NCBI GenBank assembly: GCA_031292735.1
Contig: JARLGP010000066.1
Location: forward strand, 11,158-75,157
DNA from: Holophaga sp.
GTDB taxonomy: Bacteria > Acidobacteriota > Holophagae > Holophagales > Holophagaceae
Length of the DNA: 64,000 nt
Direction of reading: 5' to 3'
Both the position numbers and the translations under genes were made by a program. Positions 32,194 through 42,510 of this stretch are shown one piece after another. The notes beneath the pieces were generated by a model. It worked only from the letters and a program-made list of their open reading frames with translations. It did not search any database and was not told where the DNA came from. The number at the start of each line of letters is the position of its first letter. The first letter of the stretch is position 1.

Positions 32194-34428
32194 CTAGATG
32201 AAGACCGGGGTCGGATTGAGGTCGGCCTCCCGCAGGGGCCGCTCCAGCCAGCCCATGGCCACCGGCACGTCGTACAGCCGGCCCGGCGCGAAGCGGGCCC
32301 AGAAGTGGCGAAGGCCGGGCACGATCACCTTGGCCACCGGCATGCCGGCGTCCGCCCGGGTCAGGTCCAGCACCAGCATCTCCATGCCCCTGGCCTCCAC
32401 CAGCCCCTGGCAGTGGCGGATATCGGCCAGCAGGTCGCCGCTGGCGGCGTTGGGGAAATCCTCCATCCGCCTGGCCGGAACCCGGGGATCGGGCACCAGG
32501 TAGGGCTGGTTTTCCAGGGTCGCGGTGCGCAGCCAGCGCAGCGTCTCCTCGTTGCCCAGCGGGGCCTGGGCCTCGGGCCCGACCCCGGCGACGAACTGGT
32601 TCAGCTCGGCGCAGGCGCGCAGCAGGGCGACGCCCGGGTCCAGGCTGCAGCCCAGGCCGAACAGCACCTGGCCATGGGTCTCCCGGCGGCAGGACAGGGC
32701 GGCGAAGGCGGGGATGCCCAGGTCGTGGGTGAGGTCCAGCACCCACAGGTCCCGGTCCAGGGTGACGTAGTGGGCCGCCAGGTCGGCGAAGTAGCTCTGG
32801 CCGAAGCTGGCCAGGTCCACCCCGGGCCTGGGCAGCCGGTTGTACCACCAGATGGCGGTGGCATCCCGTTCCACCAGCTCCAGGAAGCCCTGGAGCACGG
32901 CCTCTTCCAGGTTGTTGCCGGCGGCGTTGCCGTTGGAGCAGGCGCGGCAGCACCGGGCCCGGGGTTCGGGGCTGGCCCCGGGGCCGGGGAAGTACAGGAA
33001 CTGGGTGGGCAGCAGCTTCTCCCGCTCCCCGGTGAGGGACCAGACCGGCGTCCACGGGAGCACCTGGTCCGGGTCCAGGGGCTCGGGCACCGAATTGAAG
33101 TGGGACCCGCGGGCATTCCACTGGTCCCGCTCCTGGAACTGCCGGTCGCTGAAGCCCATCACCGCGTTGGGGTGGATGGCGCCCTCGCCCAGCTCCCGGT
33201 AGCGGCCCAGGACCTGGAACTCCGTGCCGGTGTATTCGGTGGAATAGCGCTCCAGGCTTTCGGCCAGGGCGCTGGCCTTGGCCTGGACCAGGGTGGGGCC
33301 CTTGCCGGCGCTGCGGTGCCGGAAGCTGACCTTGAAGCACTCCATGCTGTCCACCGGGATGGCGCCGTTGGCGCCGCCCATGCAGACCTGGAACACCCCG
33401 CCGGTGCCGGGCGGGGGTTCCACCCGGGATACGATCCCGGCGATGGGGCTCACCAGGTGGCCATATTTCTCCAGGGTCGCTTCGGGCGGGGCCACCCGGT
33501 GGCCGCTCCCTTCGGAGGGGGCGGCACGGCGGCCCACCAGGCGCACCGGCCCCGGGCGCCGCTGGGGCGGATCGCCGCAGATGGGGCAGGCGGGGTAGCG
33601 CACCAGCGCGTGGGTCTTGGAAACCCAGGTGCGGGTGTCCATGCTCAGCAGTTGGCCCTCCAGGTTGTGGGGGGCCCCGGCCAGGAACTTGGCGATCTCC
33701 ACGGCGGCCAGGCCGCAGGCCGCCGCGACGGCCGCCGGAAGGGCCGCCACCGCGGTGGGCATGGGCTCCGGCCAGCCGTTCCGGCCGCGCAGGAATTCCT
33801 GCACCTGCTGGTTGCGCCGCAGCCGGTGCCGCAGGCAGCCGAAACAGCCGGACGGCCCCGGGGAGCCCGGGAACAGGGGCCCGATCCAGAACTCCCGGCC
33901 CAGGGGCCGCAGCACCATCCAGGGCCGGCCGGCCTCCCGGGCCGCCCTGGCCCACTCCAGCAGGTCCCGGCGCAGGTAATCGTCGGTGACCGCCACCTCC
34001 AGGTCGGGATCCCCCGGGGTCAGGTCCAGCCCAGCCGCCTCCAGGCCGTGGAGCAGGGGCGCGGGATCCACGGACCCCGCGCCGCGCACCCGGACCCGGC
34101 CCGAGCGGAGGGCGGTCCAGGCAGGGCCCGGGTCCAATCCCAGGCCCGCCCAGAAGGCTTCCGACGGCGCGTCCAACCCCGGCACCTTGTCCGCGAGATG
34201 CCCCTTCTTTTCGAGGAATTCCAGGACGTAGTAGACTTCGGTCGGCTTCAAGGGGGCCAGCGCGGCCGCGATCTGCTCCGGCGTCCGGACGCCGTCCAGG
34301 AGGGGAAGCACCCGTTCGAACAGGGCTCCCTGAAGGGTCCAGGAACCCTCTTCGGATACCAGGATCATCCCCTCTCCGGGGACGATTCCTGCTTTGAGGT
34401 GCGCCTTGAGCGCGGGGTGTCGGAGCAT
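32194..34428 (-). CDS. Fused TOMM cyclodehydratase: E1-like leader-binding domain plus YcaO domain
   Basis: 744 residues, the usual size of C-D fusion cyclodehydratases such as TruD/PatD. The N-terminal half is ThiF/E1-like with a leader-binding winged helix (residues 1-85) and a zinc tetrathiolate: Cys195/Cys198 in GCFGCLRHR and Cys281/Cys284 in CPICGD. The YcaO half starts near residue 315 and has the ATP/Mg motifs SALAESLER (386-394) and EEAVLQGFLELVERDA, and ends LNPTPVFI, a shortened version of the C-terminal proline motif. It converts Cys (and Ser/Thr) of the precursor to azolines using ATP. GAGGAT precedes the ATG; the precursor stop is 32 bp upstream. Confidence 0.9.
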   Translation of the reverse strand: MLRHPALKAHLKAGIVPGEGMILVSEEGSWTLQGALFERVLPLLDGVRTPEQIAAALAPLKPTEVYYVLEFLEKKGHLADKVPGLDAPSEAFWAGLGLDPGPAWTALRSGRVRVRGAGSVDPAPLLHGLEAAGLDLTPGDPDLEVAVTDDYLRRDLLEWARAAREAGRPWMVLRPLGREFWIGPLFPGSPGPSGCFGCLRHRLRRNQQVQEFLRGRNGWPEPMPTAVAALPAAVAAACGLAAVEIAKFLAGAPHNLEGQLLSMDTRTWVSKTHALVRYPACPICGDPPQRRPGPVRLVGRRAAPSEGSGHRVAPPEATLEKYGHLVSPIAGIVSRVEPPPGTGGVFQVCMGGANGAIPVDSMECFKVSFRHRSAGKGPTLVQAKASALAESLERYSTEYTGTEFQVLGRYRELGEGAIHPNAVMGFSDRQFQERDQWNARGSHFNSVPEPLDPDQVLPWTPVWSLTGEREKLLPTQFLYFPGPGASPEPRARCCRACSNGNAAGNNLEEAVLQGFLELVERDATAIWWYNRLPRPGVDLASFGQSYFADLAAHYVTLDRDLWVLDLTHDLGIPAFAALSCRRETHGQVLFGLGCSLDPGVALLRACAELNQFVAGVGPEAQAPLGNEETLRWLRTATLENQPYLVPDPRVPARRMEDFPNAASGDLLADIRHCQGLVEARGMEMLVLDLTRADAGMPVAKVIVPGLRHFWARFAPGRLYDVPVAMGWLERPLREADLNPTPVFI

Positions 34429-34460
34429 CGTGGATCCTCAGAAGCGGCGTGCGGAACCAG

Positions 34461-34796
34461 TTACCAGCAGAGGCACAGACAGCCCCCGCCGCCGCCGCAG
34501 CCGCAACCGCCGCCGCACCTGCAGCCGCCACCACAACCGCCGCCGCAGGGGCCCGCCTCGCCGGAACCCTCCAGCGCCTCCCCGGCCAGGGCCATTTCCG
34601 GCACCCTCGGCAGCACCAGGTGGAACACCTTTTCCGAATTTTCCAGCACGTTCAAGGTCACCCCTTCGGGCACCTCGATGCCCTGGGATTCCAGGGCCGC
34701 CCTGGGGTCGGCCATCAGGGCCGCCTTGAATCCCTCGTCGGCCCAGGCTTTGGCAATGACGCGATCCGAACTATCAAGCAAAAGGGTACCGTTCAT
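34461..34796 (-). CDS. TOMM/RiPP precursor peptide with NHLP (nitrile-hydratase-like) leader and Gly/Cys core
   Basis: 111 residues in two parts. Residues 1-66 are a nitrile hydratase alpha-subunit-like leader: VIAKAWADEGFKAALMADPR, GIEVPEGVTLNVLENS and FHLVLPRVP. A linker MALAGEALEGSGEAG carries Gly sites where a leader protease could cut, although no classical GG pair is present before the core. The core (about 82-111) is almost only Gly and Cys: Cys at 84, 88, 92, 94, 98, 100, 106, 108 and 110, then a terminal Trp. Up to nine thiazol(in)es could form. AGGAGG 5 bp upstream and a strong promoter at 34865-34892 imply high expression. No protease gene follows. Confidence 0.9.
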   Translation of the reverse strand: MNGTLLLDSSDRVIAKAWADEGFKAALMADPRAALESQGIEVPEGVTLNVLENSEKVFHLVLPRVPEMALAGEALEGSGEAGPCGGGCGGGCRCGGGCGCGGGGGCLCLCW

Positions 34797-34864
34797 AACT
34801 CCTCCTTGGGATTGAAAACCTTGGATCCCCTCGGGATCTGAAGCAAGGCGGACGTCCCAGGTAG

Positions 34865-34892
34865 AATTTAGAAAACTTCAACACCCTGTCAA
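34865..34892 (-). promoter_or_regulatory. Sigma-70 promoter of the TOMM operon
   Basis: On the minus strand, -35 TTGACA (34892-34887), a 16-bp spacer and -10 TAAATT (34870-34865). The likely transcription start is about 60 bp before the precursor ATG. It is the best consensus promoter seen in the window. Confidence 0.65.
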
Positions 34893-35049
34893 CCCCAAGG
34901 AAGTCGGAAATTTACTCGCGCCTTCCAGTGCAGGTGGCGCTCCGCGACCTTTCTTATCGGGATAGGACATTTTCCATCCATAAACTCACAGCTATCCTCG
35001 GGGTTGGGCGATGGGCCAGTCCGCCCGCTCGCCCAATGCAGATCACGGC

Positions 35050-35077
35050 TTCGTGCCGAGGGAAGAAAAGGTATAAT
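35050..35077 (+). promoter_or_regulatory. Possible argG promoter
   Basis: A perfect TATAAT lies at 35072-35077 with only a weak -35 (TTCGTG at 35050-35055, 16-bp spacer). It is in the 420-bp gap between the divergent TOMM precursor and argG, about 140 bp before the argG ATG. The rest of the gap has no gene. Confidence 0.35.
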
Positions 35078-35204
35078 GAACGCATTCAACCATGCGGCTC
35101 GGCGACCGATCTGCTCTCCAGGAGCGAGCCGTTCATTGCCTTCCAGCCTCAGGGCCCGGTAGGGTCACCCCCCCCTCGCGGCCGTTCAATGCCGTTTCTT
35201 CTAA

Positions 35205-36638
<1,434 letters not shown>

Positions 36639-36726
36639 CCGCGGCGACCCTTCCGGGGCTGGGGGCAAAAAACCAGCACGGCCGATCATCCGTATGTATG
36701 ATTACCGGTGCAGAAAGCGAGGGGTT

Positions 36727-37410
36727 TTGCGCATCAAGGGTATTGATCGTTCATCTACAGTCGACAAGGTCGTCGCCGCCTTGCGGCAGGCGATGTTCGA
36801 CGGCGATCTGCCCCCCGGCGAAGCCCTGCGCGAGGTTCTGCTGTCCCAGAGCATCGGGGTGGCCCGCAGCACCATCCGGGAAGCGCTCCGGGTGCTGGCC
36901 ACCAACGGGCTGGTGGCGCGCATGCCCAACCGGGGCCTGGCGGTCCGCCACCTGACCATCGCCGAGGTGGAGGACATCTTCACCGCCCGGCAGGTGCTGG
37001 AACGGGAGGCCGCCAAGGCCGCTGGGACCTGCCCCGAGGAGCGGCTCCAGGAATTCTCCCGGGCCTTCGACGCCTATGCGGACGCAGTGTCCAGGAACGA
37101 CGCCTCGGCCTCCGCCAACGGCCACGTGGAGTTCCACACCGCCATGGTGGGCCTCACCGGCAGCCGGCGCCTGGCCGAGACCGAGCGTTCGCTGCTGCGC
37201 GACCTGCAGCTGGTGATCGCCTCCATCGAGAAGAGCAGCGACGACCAGCCCAAGGAGGTGGAGAAGCACCGCAAGCTCCTGCGCCTGTTCTGCGAACGCA
37301 ACGTGGCGGAAGCCATCGAATGCCTGGAGGGCGACCTGGACCACGCCAAGGCCTTCATTTGCCGGCACGCCATCGACGCGCCCAAGCCTCCGGTGGCGCT
37401 AGCCGGCTGA
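36727..37410 (+). CDS. GntR-family (FadR-type) transcriptional regulator
   Basis: About 227 residues. The N-terminal winged helix (residues about 8-70) contains GEALREVLLSQSIGVARSTI and REALRVLATNGLVARMPNRG, the GntR signature; the C-terminal helical FCD domain has the metal-binding pattern around DIFTARQVLEREAAKAA, EFHTAMVGLTGSRRLAETE and HRKLLRLFCERN. I favour a TTG start at 36727 with GAGGGG upstream; an ATG at 36694 adds 11 residues but lacks a ribosome binding site. It probably represses the operon that begins at 37676 through the operator at 37530-37538. Effector likely the imported amino acid or an intermediate. Confidence 0.8.
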   Translation: MRIKGIDRSSTVDKVVAALRQAMFDGDLPPGEALREVLLSQSIGVARSTIREALRVLATNGLVARMPNRGLAVRHLTIAEVEDIFTARQVLEREAAKAAGTCPEERLQEFSRAFDAYADAVSRNDASASANGHVEFHTAMVGLTGSRRLAETERSLLRDLQLVIASIEKSSDDQPKEVEKHRKLLRLFCERNVAEAIECLEGDLDHAKAFICRHAIDAPKPPVALAG

Positions 37411-37518
37411 CCGGCACCTTCTCTCGACCCCGGCGATTTCCCAGGAAACGCCAGGGTTTGCCGAGTTGAATCGGGGCCGCATCCGGGTGGAAATTTTCCT
37501 TGGCGCGGGGTTTTCGGC

Positions 37519-37548
37519 TTGTGGTTTTATGTCTGACAACACTACAAT
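37519..37548 (+). promoter_or_regulatory. Promoter of the catabolic operon with a GntR-type operator in its spacer
   Basis: -35 TTGTGG (37519-37524), 18-bp spacer, -10 TACAAT (37543-37548). Within the spacer lies TGTCTGACA (37530-37538), a TGTC-N-GACA dyad containing the GT-N3-AC core of FadR-type operators. Binding there would block RNA polymerase. The first gene starts at 37676. Confidence 0.55.
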
Positions 37549-37675
37549 CTTACACGGAGTATCCATTGAGCCTTGAAACCGTACGGCCATGGGGTGGCCG
37601 TTATAAGCATGATCCGGCCGGATCCACGGCCAAGCGCCGGGCCGGCCGCTGACCAGGATTTTCCAGGGAGCCCAC

Positions 37676-38566
37676 ATGAAGACGGAAGATCCCGACCAGA
37701 TCATCCCCCTCAGGCATTACGGCCGCTGGATCTCCGGTGTGCTGGTGCTGGCCCTGCTGGCGCTGCTGGTCAGGGCCTTCGCCCAGGGCGAGATCGACTG
37801 GCCGGTGGTGGGGCAGTTCTTCATGGCCCCGGTGCTGCTCAAGGGGCTCTGCAACACCCTGCTCATCACCCTGCTGTCCATCACCATGGGGCTGGTCCTG
37901 GGGGTGGTGTTCGCGGTGATGCGGCTGTCCAAGAACCCGGTCACCAACGCGGTGGCCAGCGGCTACATCTGGCTGTTCCGGGGCACCCCGGTCTACCTTC
38001 AGCTGCTGATTTGGTTCAATCTGGCCCTGGTGTTCCCCACCGTCAACCTGGGCTTCTACCAGGGCCGGATGGTGGACCTGATGACCCCGTTCCTGGCGGC
38101 GCTGCTGGGGCTGGGGATCAACGAGGGCGCCTACATGACGGAGATCGTCCGGGGCGGCATCCTGTCGGTGGACCGGGGCCAGCTCGAGGCGGCCTCCTCC
38201 ATCGGCATGACCCGGCTCATGTCCATGCGGCGGATCGTGCTGCCCCAGGCCATGCGGGTGGTGGTGCCCACCATCGGCAACGAGTTCATCGGCCTGCTGA
38301 AGACCTCCTCCCTGGCCAGCACCATCGCCTTCACCGAGCTGATGCACCGGGCCCAGCTCATCTACTTCGTCAACGCCAAGGTGATCGAACTGCTGATCGT
38401 GGCGGCCGGCTGGTACCTGATCGTGGTCACCCTGTTCACCGTGATCCAGAGCCGGGTGGAGCGCCGCTTCGGCCGGGGCCAGAGCCACGAGGAGCCGCCC
38501 ACCTTCCTGGACCGGATCTGGCGGAACCTTTCCCTGCGCCGTACCACCGGAGGTGGACTGAAATGA
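37676..38566 (+). CDS. Polar amino-acid ABC transporter permease
   Basis: 296 residues with about five to six membrane helices. The N-terminal HisM-type start ([20 protein letters not shown]) and the EAA loop ([20 protein letters not shown]) are typical of the amino-acid PAAT family. The ATPase gene overlaps its stop by 4 bp and the binding-protein gene follows, so the three make one importer. The permease and the outer genes form one operon under the promoter at 37519. Substrate unknown; the following enzymes suggest an amino acid or an imidazole-type compound. Confidence 0.85.
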   Translation: MKTEDPDQIIPLRHYGRWISGVLVLALLALLVRAFAQGEIDWPVVGQFFMAPVLLKGLCNTLLITLLSITMGLVLGVVFAVMRLSKNPVTNAVASGYIWLFRGTPVYLQLLIWFNLALVFPTVNLGFYQGRMVDLMTPFLAALLGLGINEGAYMTEIVRGGILSVDRGQLEAASSIGMTRLMSMRRIVLPQAMRVVVPTIGNEFIGLLKTSSLASTIAFTELMHRAQLIYFVNAKVIELLIVAAGWYLIVVTLFTVIQSRVERRFGRGQSHEEPPTFLDRIWRNLSLRRTTGGGLK

Positions 38567-39333
38567 CCACTGCCCCCATGCTGCTGGCCCAGAACGTGCA
38601 CAAGGCCTACGGCCGGCACGAGGTGTTGAAGGGGATCAACCTCCAGGTGGCCCCGGGCGAGGTGATGTGCATCCTCGGCCCCTCCGGCTCCGGCAAGAGC
38701 ACCTTCCTGCGCTGCATCAACCACCTGGAGCACACCGACCGGGGCCGGATCTACGTGGACGGCGAACTGGTGGGCTGCCGGCTGAAGAACGGCCGGCTGC
38801 ACGAACTGAAGGACCGGGAGATCTGCCAGGCCCGCACCAAGATGGGCATGGTGTTCCAGCACTTCAACCTGTTCCCGCACATGACCGTGCTGGACAACCT
38901 CATCGAGGGCCCGGTGCGGGTCAAGCAGGAGGCCCGGGATTCCGCGGTGGAGCGCTCGCGCCGGCTGCTGGCCCAGGTAGGGCTGGCCCACAAGGAAGAC
39001 GCCTACCCCCGCCAGCTCTCCGGCGGCCAGCAGCAGCGGGTGGCCATCGCCCGGGCCCTGGCCATGGAGCCCAAGCTGATGCTGTTCGACGAGCCCACCA
39101 GCGCGCTCGACCCGGAACTGGTGGGCGACGTGCTGGCGGTCATGCAGGATCTGGCCAGGTCCGGAATGACCATGGTGGTGGTCACCCACGAGATCGGTTT
39201 CGCCCGGGGCGTGGCCCACAACGTGGTCTTCATCGACGGCGGGGTGGTGGTGGAGGCGGGCCCTCCCAGCGAGGTGCTGGACCACCCCAGCAACGAACGC
39301 ACCCAAGCCTTCCTTTCCCGAGTGCCGGGATGA
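38563..39333 (+). CDS. Polar amino-acid ABC transporter ATPase
   Basis: 256 residues. Walker A is GPSGSGKST, the Q-loop is [16 protein letters not shown], the signature is [15 protein letters not shown], Walker B is [14 protein letters not shown] and the switch His is in [13 protein letters not shown]. It is closest to the GlnQ/HisP group. ATG 38563 overlaps the permease stop (ATGA), with GGAGGT upstream. It drives import together with the permease and the binding protein. Confidence 0.9.
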   Translation: MTTAPMLLAQNVHKAYGRHEVLKGINLQVAPGEVMCILGPSGSGKSTFLRCINHLEHTDRGRIYVDGELVGCRLKNGRLHELKDREICQARTKMGMVFQHFNLFPHMTVLDNLIEGPVRVKQEARDSAVERSRRLLAQVGLAHKEDAYPRQLSGGQQQRVAIARALAMEPKLMLFDEPTSALDPELVGDVLAVMQDLARSGMTMVVVTHEIGFARGVAHNVVFIDGGVVVEAGPPSEVLDHPSNERTQAFLSRVPG

Positions 39334-39383
39334 CCGGTCCTCACCACCCCCGGGCCCCAGGGCTCGCCACCAAAGGAGATCTC

Positions 39384-40232
39384 ATGAAGATCGCAGGCCT
39401 CACGGCCAGGATCACCTGTCTCGCTCTCTGCACGGCCTTCGGCGCCTTCGCGGCCAAGCCGGCCGCCATCCAGCTGCCCGCCGCCGTCGCGGCCAAGAAG
39501 CAGGTCACGGTGGGCGTCAACGGCATCTTCCCGCCCATGGAGTTCAAGAACCCCGGATCCGACACGCTGACCGGCTTCGACGTGGAACTGGCCCAGGCCA
39601 TCGGCCAGACCCTCGGGGTCAAGGTGGTGTTCGACGACCAGAAGTTCGACCAGCTGCTCACCTCGGTCACCACCAACCGGGTGGACTTCGTGCTCTCCGG
39701 CCTCTCCAGCACCGCGGTGCGGCAGAAGACCTTCGACTTCATCGAGTACTTCACCTCCGGCACCCAGGCCTACACCACCCGTGAGCAGGCCAAGGGCATC
39801 AACAGCCTGGAATCCCTCAGCGGCAAGACCCTGGCGGTATCCGCCGCCACCGACTACCTCACCAACATCCAGAAATGGAGCAAGGAGAACCTGGAAGCCA
39901 AGGGCAAGCCCGGCATCACCATGCTCCCGGTGGATTCGGAAGCCACGGCCCGGCTGCAGATGGTGCAGGGACGCGCCCAGGCCTCGGCCATCAGCCCTGA
40001 AGTGTTCGGCTGGCTCGGCAAGCAGAACCCCGGCAAGTTCGTGGCCTTCGGCCCCATCCTGGCGCCCCGGCCCTACGGCATCTGCTTCAAGAAGGACAAC
40101 GTGCAGCTGCGCAACGCGGTGCTGGCGGCCCTGAAGGAACTGGTCAAGAACGGCACCTACAACAAGATCCTGGCCAAGTGGGACCTCTCCCGCAGCGGCA
40201 TGGAACCCCTGGTCAACGGCGTGAAGATGTAG
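39384..40232 (+). CDS. Periplasmic amino-acid-binding protein of the ABC importer
   Basis: 282 residues. The signal peptide is [20 protein letters not shown] then AFAAK. The family-3 solute-binding fold follows: [56 protein letters not shown] (sensor motif), and [19 protein letters not shown] at the end. AAAGGAG precedes ATG 39384. It captures the substrate for the permease/ATPase pair just upstream. Confidence 0.85.
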   Translation: MKIAGLTARITCLALCTAFGAFAAKPAAIQLPAAVAAKKQVTVGVNGIFPPMEFKNPGSDTLTGFDVELAQAIGQTLGVKVVFDDQKFDQLLTSVTTNRVDFVLSGLSSTAVRQKTFDFIEYFTSGTQAYTTREQAKGINSLESLSGKTLAVSAATDYLTNIQKWSKENLEAKGKPGITMLPVDSEATARLQMVQGRAQASAISPEVFGWLGKQNPGKFVAFGPILAPRPYGICFKKDNVQLRNAVLAALKELVKNGTYNKILAKWDLSRSGMEPLVNGVKM

Positions 40233-40266
40233 CCCGCACCCCGGGCAGGCCTTTGGAGGAAGACGC

Positions 40267-41385
40267 ATGATGCAACCCGCGGACAGGCTCAGCAAGGTCG
40301 TTTCCGGGCCCATCCGGGCCATCGCCGAAGGGGCTCCCCCGGACGCGGTACCCATGGGCCTGGGCGAACCGGGCTGGGCGCTGCCGGAGCCGGCCCTGGC
40401 GGCCTTGGCCCGGCAGCAGGGCCGCTGCGGCTACGGCCCCAACGCCGGGCTGCCCGAACTGCAGGCGGCGGTGGCCTCCTACTACGGGGTGCAGACCCCG
40501 CAGGTGATGCTGGGCGCCGGCAGCCAGGCGGTGCTGTTCGCCCTGTTCCAGGCCTGGCTCAATCCGGGCGACGCGGTGCTGGTGCCCGATCCGGGCTTCG
40601 TGTCGTACCCGAACCTGGCCCGGCTGGCCGAAGCCGAGCCGGTGCGCTACCCCCTGGCCGCGGATTTCACCCTGGACGCCGCGGCCTTCCGGGCCGTGCT
40701 GGACCGGACCCCCGCGGCCAAGATGGCGGTGGTGAACCACCCGGGCAACCCCACCGGGGCCGGCACCTCCCGCCAGGCCCTGGCCGAAGTGGCCGAGGCC
40801 TGCGCCGCGCGCGGGATCCTGCTGCTCTCCGACGAAGTCTACCGGGAGCTGTGCCTGGGCCCCTGCGAGCCGTCGCTGCGCGAGGTGAGCGACACCGGAC
40901 TGGTGCTCAGTTCCACCAGCAAGGCCTGGGGCGCCCCCGGGCTGCGGGTGGGCTGGGCCATCGGCGACCCGGCCTGGCTGGTGCCGGCGCGCCTGGTGCA
41001 CGTGAACATGTCCACCACCCTGGCGCGGCCGGCCCAGCTGGCCGCCCTGGCGCTGCTGCAGGCGTCCGCCACGGTGCTGCCCGAAGGCCGCGAGCAGCTG
41101 CGGGTGCGCTGGGAGGCGTTCTCCGAGGCCTACACCGAGGCCTTCGGCCTGAGCCCGCGCCGGGCGGTGGGCGGGTTCTACCACTGGCAGCCCCTGCCCG
41201 CTTCGGCCCTGGCCGACCCCATGGCCTTCTGCCTTCGCCTGCGCGACGAAGGCCGGGTGGTGGTGGTGCCGGGCACGGCCTTCGGCCCGGGCGGCCGCGG
41301 CCACATCCGGCTCAGCTACGCCGGCGATCCGGTCCAGATCCGGGAGGGCGTCCGCCGCCTCGCCCCGTTCTGGCGCGAAGCCTGA
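40267..41385 (+). CDS. Class I/II PLP-dependent aminotransferase
   Basis: 372 residues, fold type I. Key blocks are [35 protein letters not shown] (the Asn of the PLP pocket), [11 protein letters not shown] (Asp that pairs with the pyridine N) and [16 protein letters not shown] (Schiff-base Lys). A C-terminal Arg in GHIRLSYAG should hold the substrate carboxylate. GGAGG precedes ATG 40267. It probably removes the amino group of the imported amino acid, giving a 2-keto acid for the next enzyme. Confidence 0.85.
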   Translation: MMQPADRLSKVVSGPIRAIAEGAPPDAVPMGLGEPGWALPEPALAALARQQGRCGYGPNAGLPELQAAVASYYGVQTPQVMLGAGSQAVLFALFQAWLNPGDAVLVPDPGFVSYPNLARLAEAEPVRYPLAADFTLDAAAFRAVLDRTPAAKMAVVNHPGNPTGAGTSRQALAEVAEACAARGILLLSDEVYRELCLGPCEPSLREVSDTGLVLSSTSKAWGAPGLRVGWAIGDPAWLVPARLVHVNMSTTLARPAQLAALALLQASATVLPEGREQLRVRWEAFSEAYTEAFGLSPRRAVGGFYHWQPLPASALADPMAFCLRLRDEGRVVVVPGTAFGPGGRGHIRLSYAGDPVQIREGVRRLAPFWREA

Positions 41386-41397
41386 AGGAGCACGCCA

Positions 41398-42510
41398 TTG
41401 GAACCCGATCTCTTCCTGCCCACGGAAAAAATGCGCCAGTGGGTCGCCGATCTCTGGCGCGCCGCGGGCAGTGAAGACGGGGAAGCGCGGCTGACCGCCG
41501 ACCACCTGGTGGGCGCCAACCTGGCCGGCCACGATTCCCACGGGGTGGGCGTGCTGCCGGCCTACGTCCGCTCCCTGCGGGCCGGGGAGCTGCTGCTCAA
41601 CCAGCGGCTTTCCCTCATCACCGATGCCGACACCCTGCTGGTGGTGGACGGCAACCGGGGGATGGGCCAGTCCATGGCGTTCCAGACCATGGAGCTGGCC
41701 ATCGAGCGGGCCCGGAGCCACGGGGTGGCCATCGTCGGCCTGCGCAATTCGCACCACATCGGCCGGGTCGGCCACTGGGCCGAGCAGGCCATGGCCGCCG
41801 GCCTGGCCTCCATCCACTTCACCAACGTGGTGGGCCGCCCCCTGGTGGCGCCGTTCGGCGGCCTGCAGCGGCGGTTCGGCACCAACCCGTTCACCGTCGG
41901 CCTGCCGCGCCGGGACGGGCCGCCGATCCTGCTGGACTTCGCCTCCAGCGCCATCGCCCGGGGCAAGGTGGACGTGGCCTACAGCCGGCAGGAACCGGTG
42001 CCGGCCGGCGTGCTCATCGACCATGAAGGCAGGCCCACCACCAACCCCGCGGTCATGGAGGAGGAGCCCCTGGGCGCGCTGCTCACCGCCGCCGGGCACA
42101 AGGGCTACGCCCTGGCCATGGTGTGCGACCTGCTGGGCAGCGCCCTGTTCGGCGGCTACGCCTCGCACCCGGACCGGTTCTGCAAGGCCGGGTTCTACAA
42201 CAACATGCTCGCCGTCGTGTTCGACCCGGCCCGGCTGGGCGCCGGAGCCCATTTCGAGCGGGAAGCCAAGACCTTCATCGACTACGTGCAGTCGGCCCGG
42301 CGCACCGATCCGGAAGCGCCCATCGAGATTCCCGGCGACGCCGAACGGCGCTGCCGCCGGCAGCGGGCCCAGGCCCTGCCGCTGGACCCCGGCACGGTGC
42401 GCAGCCTGGACCAGGCGGCCGAAGCCATCAACACCCTGCGCGGCGCCACGCTGCCTCCGGCATCCTCGCTGATTGCGCCCGAACCCTTTGGAGGACAACA
42501 CCCATGTTGA
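41398..42510 (+). CDS. Ldh2-family (malate/L-lactate/ureidoglycolate) dehydrogenase
   Basis: 370 residues, all blocks of the Ldh2 fold present: TADHLVGANLAGHDSHGVGV (catalytic His), GMGQSMAFQTMELAIERAR, RNSHHIGRVGHWAEQAMAAG, RRFGTNPFTVGLPR, DFASSAIARGKVDVAY and GHKGYALAMVCDLLGSAL. Members reduce 2-keto acids or cyclic imino acids with NAD(P)H. Start is a TTG at 41398 with AAGGAG upstream. It may act on the product of the aminotransferase. The stop overlaps the next gene by 7 bp. Confidence 0.85.
   Translation: MEPDLFLPTEKMRQWVADLWRAAGSEDGEARLTADHLVGANLAGHDSHGVGVLPAYVRSLRAGELLLNQRLSLITDADTLLVVDGNRGMGQSMAFQTMELAIERARSHGVAIVGLRNSHHIGRVGHWAEQAMAAGLASIHFTNVVGRPLVAPFGGLQRRFGTNPFTVGLPRRDGPPILLDFASSAIARGKVDVAYSRQEPVPAGVLIDHEGRPTTNPAVMEEEPLGALLTAAGHKGYALAMVCDLLGSALFGGYASHPDRFCKAGFYNNMLAVVFDPARLGAGAHFEREAKTFIDYVQSARRTDPEAPIEIPGDAERRCRRQRAQALPLDPGTVRSLDQAAEAINTLRGATLPPASSLIAPEPFGGQHPC

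Noticed and set aside
31165..34815. A 1216-codon open frame on the plus strand opposite the TOMM genes
   Set aside because: It is the antisense shadow of the GC-rich cyclodehydratase, SagB and precursor genes; no motif or ribosome binding site, and the minus-strand genes have full catalytic motifs.
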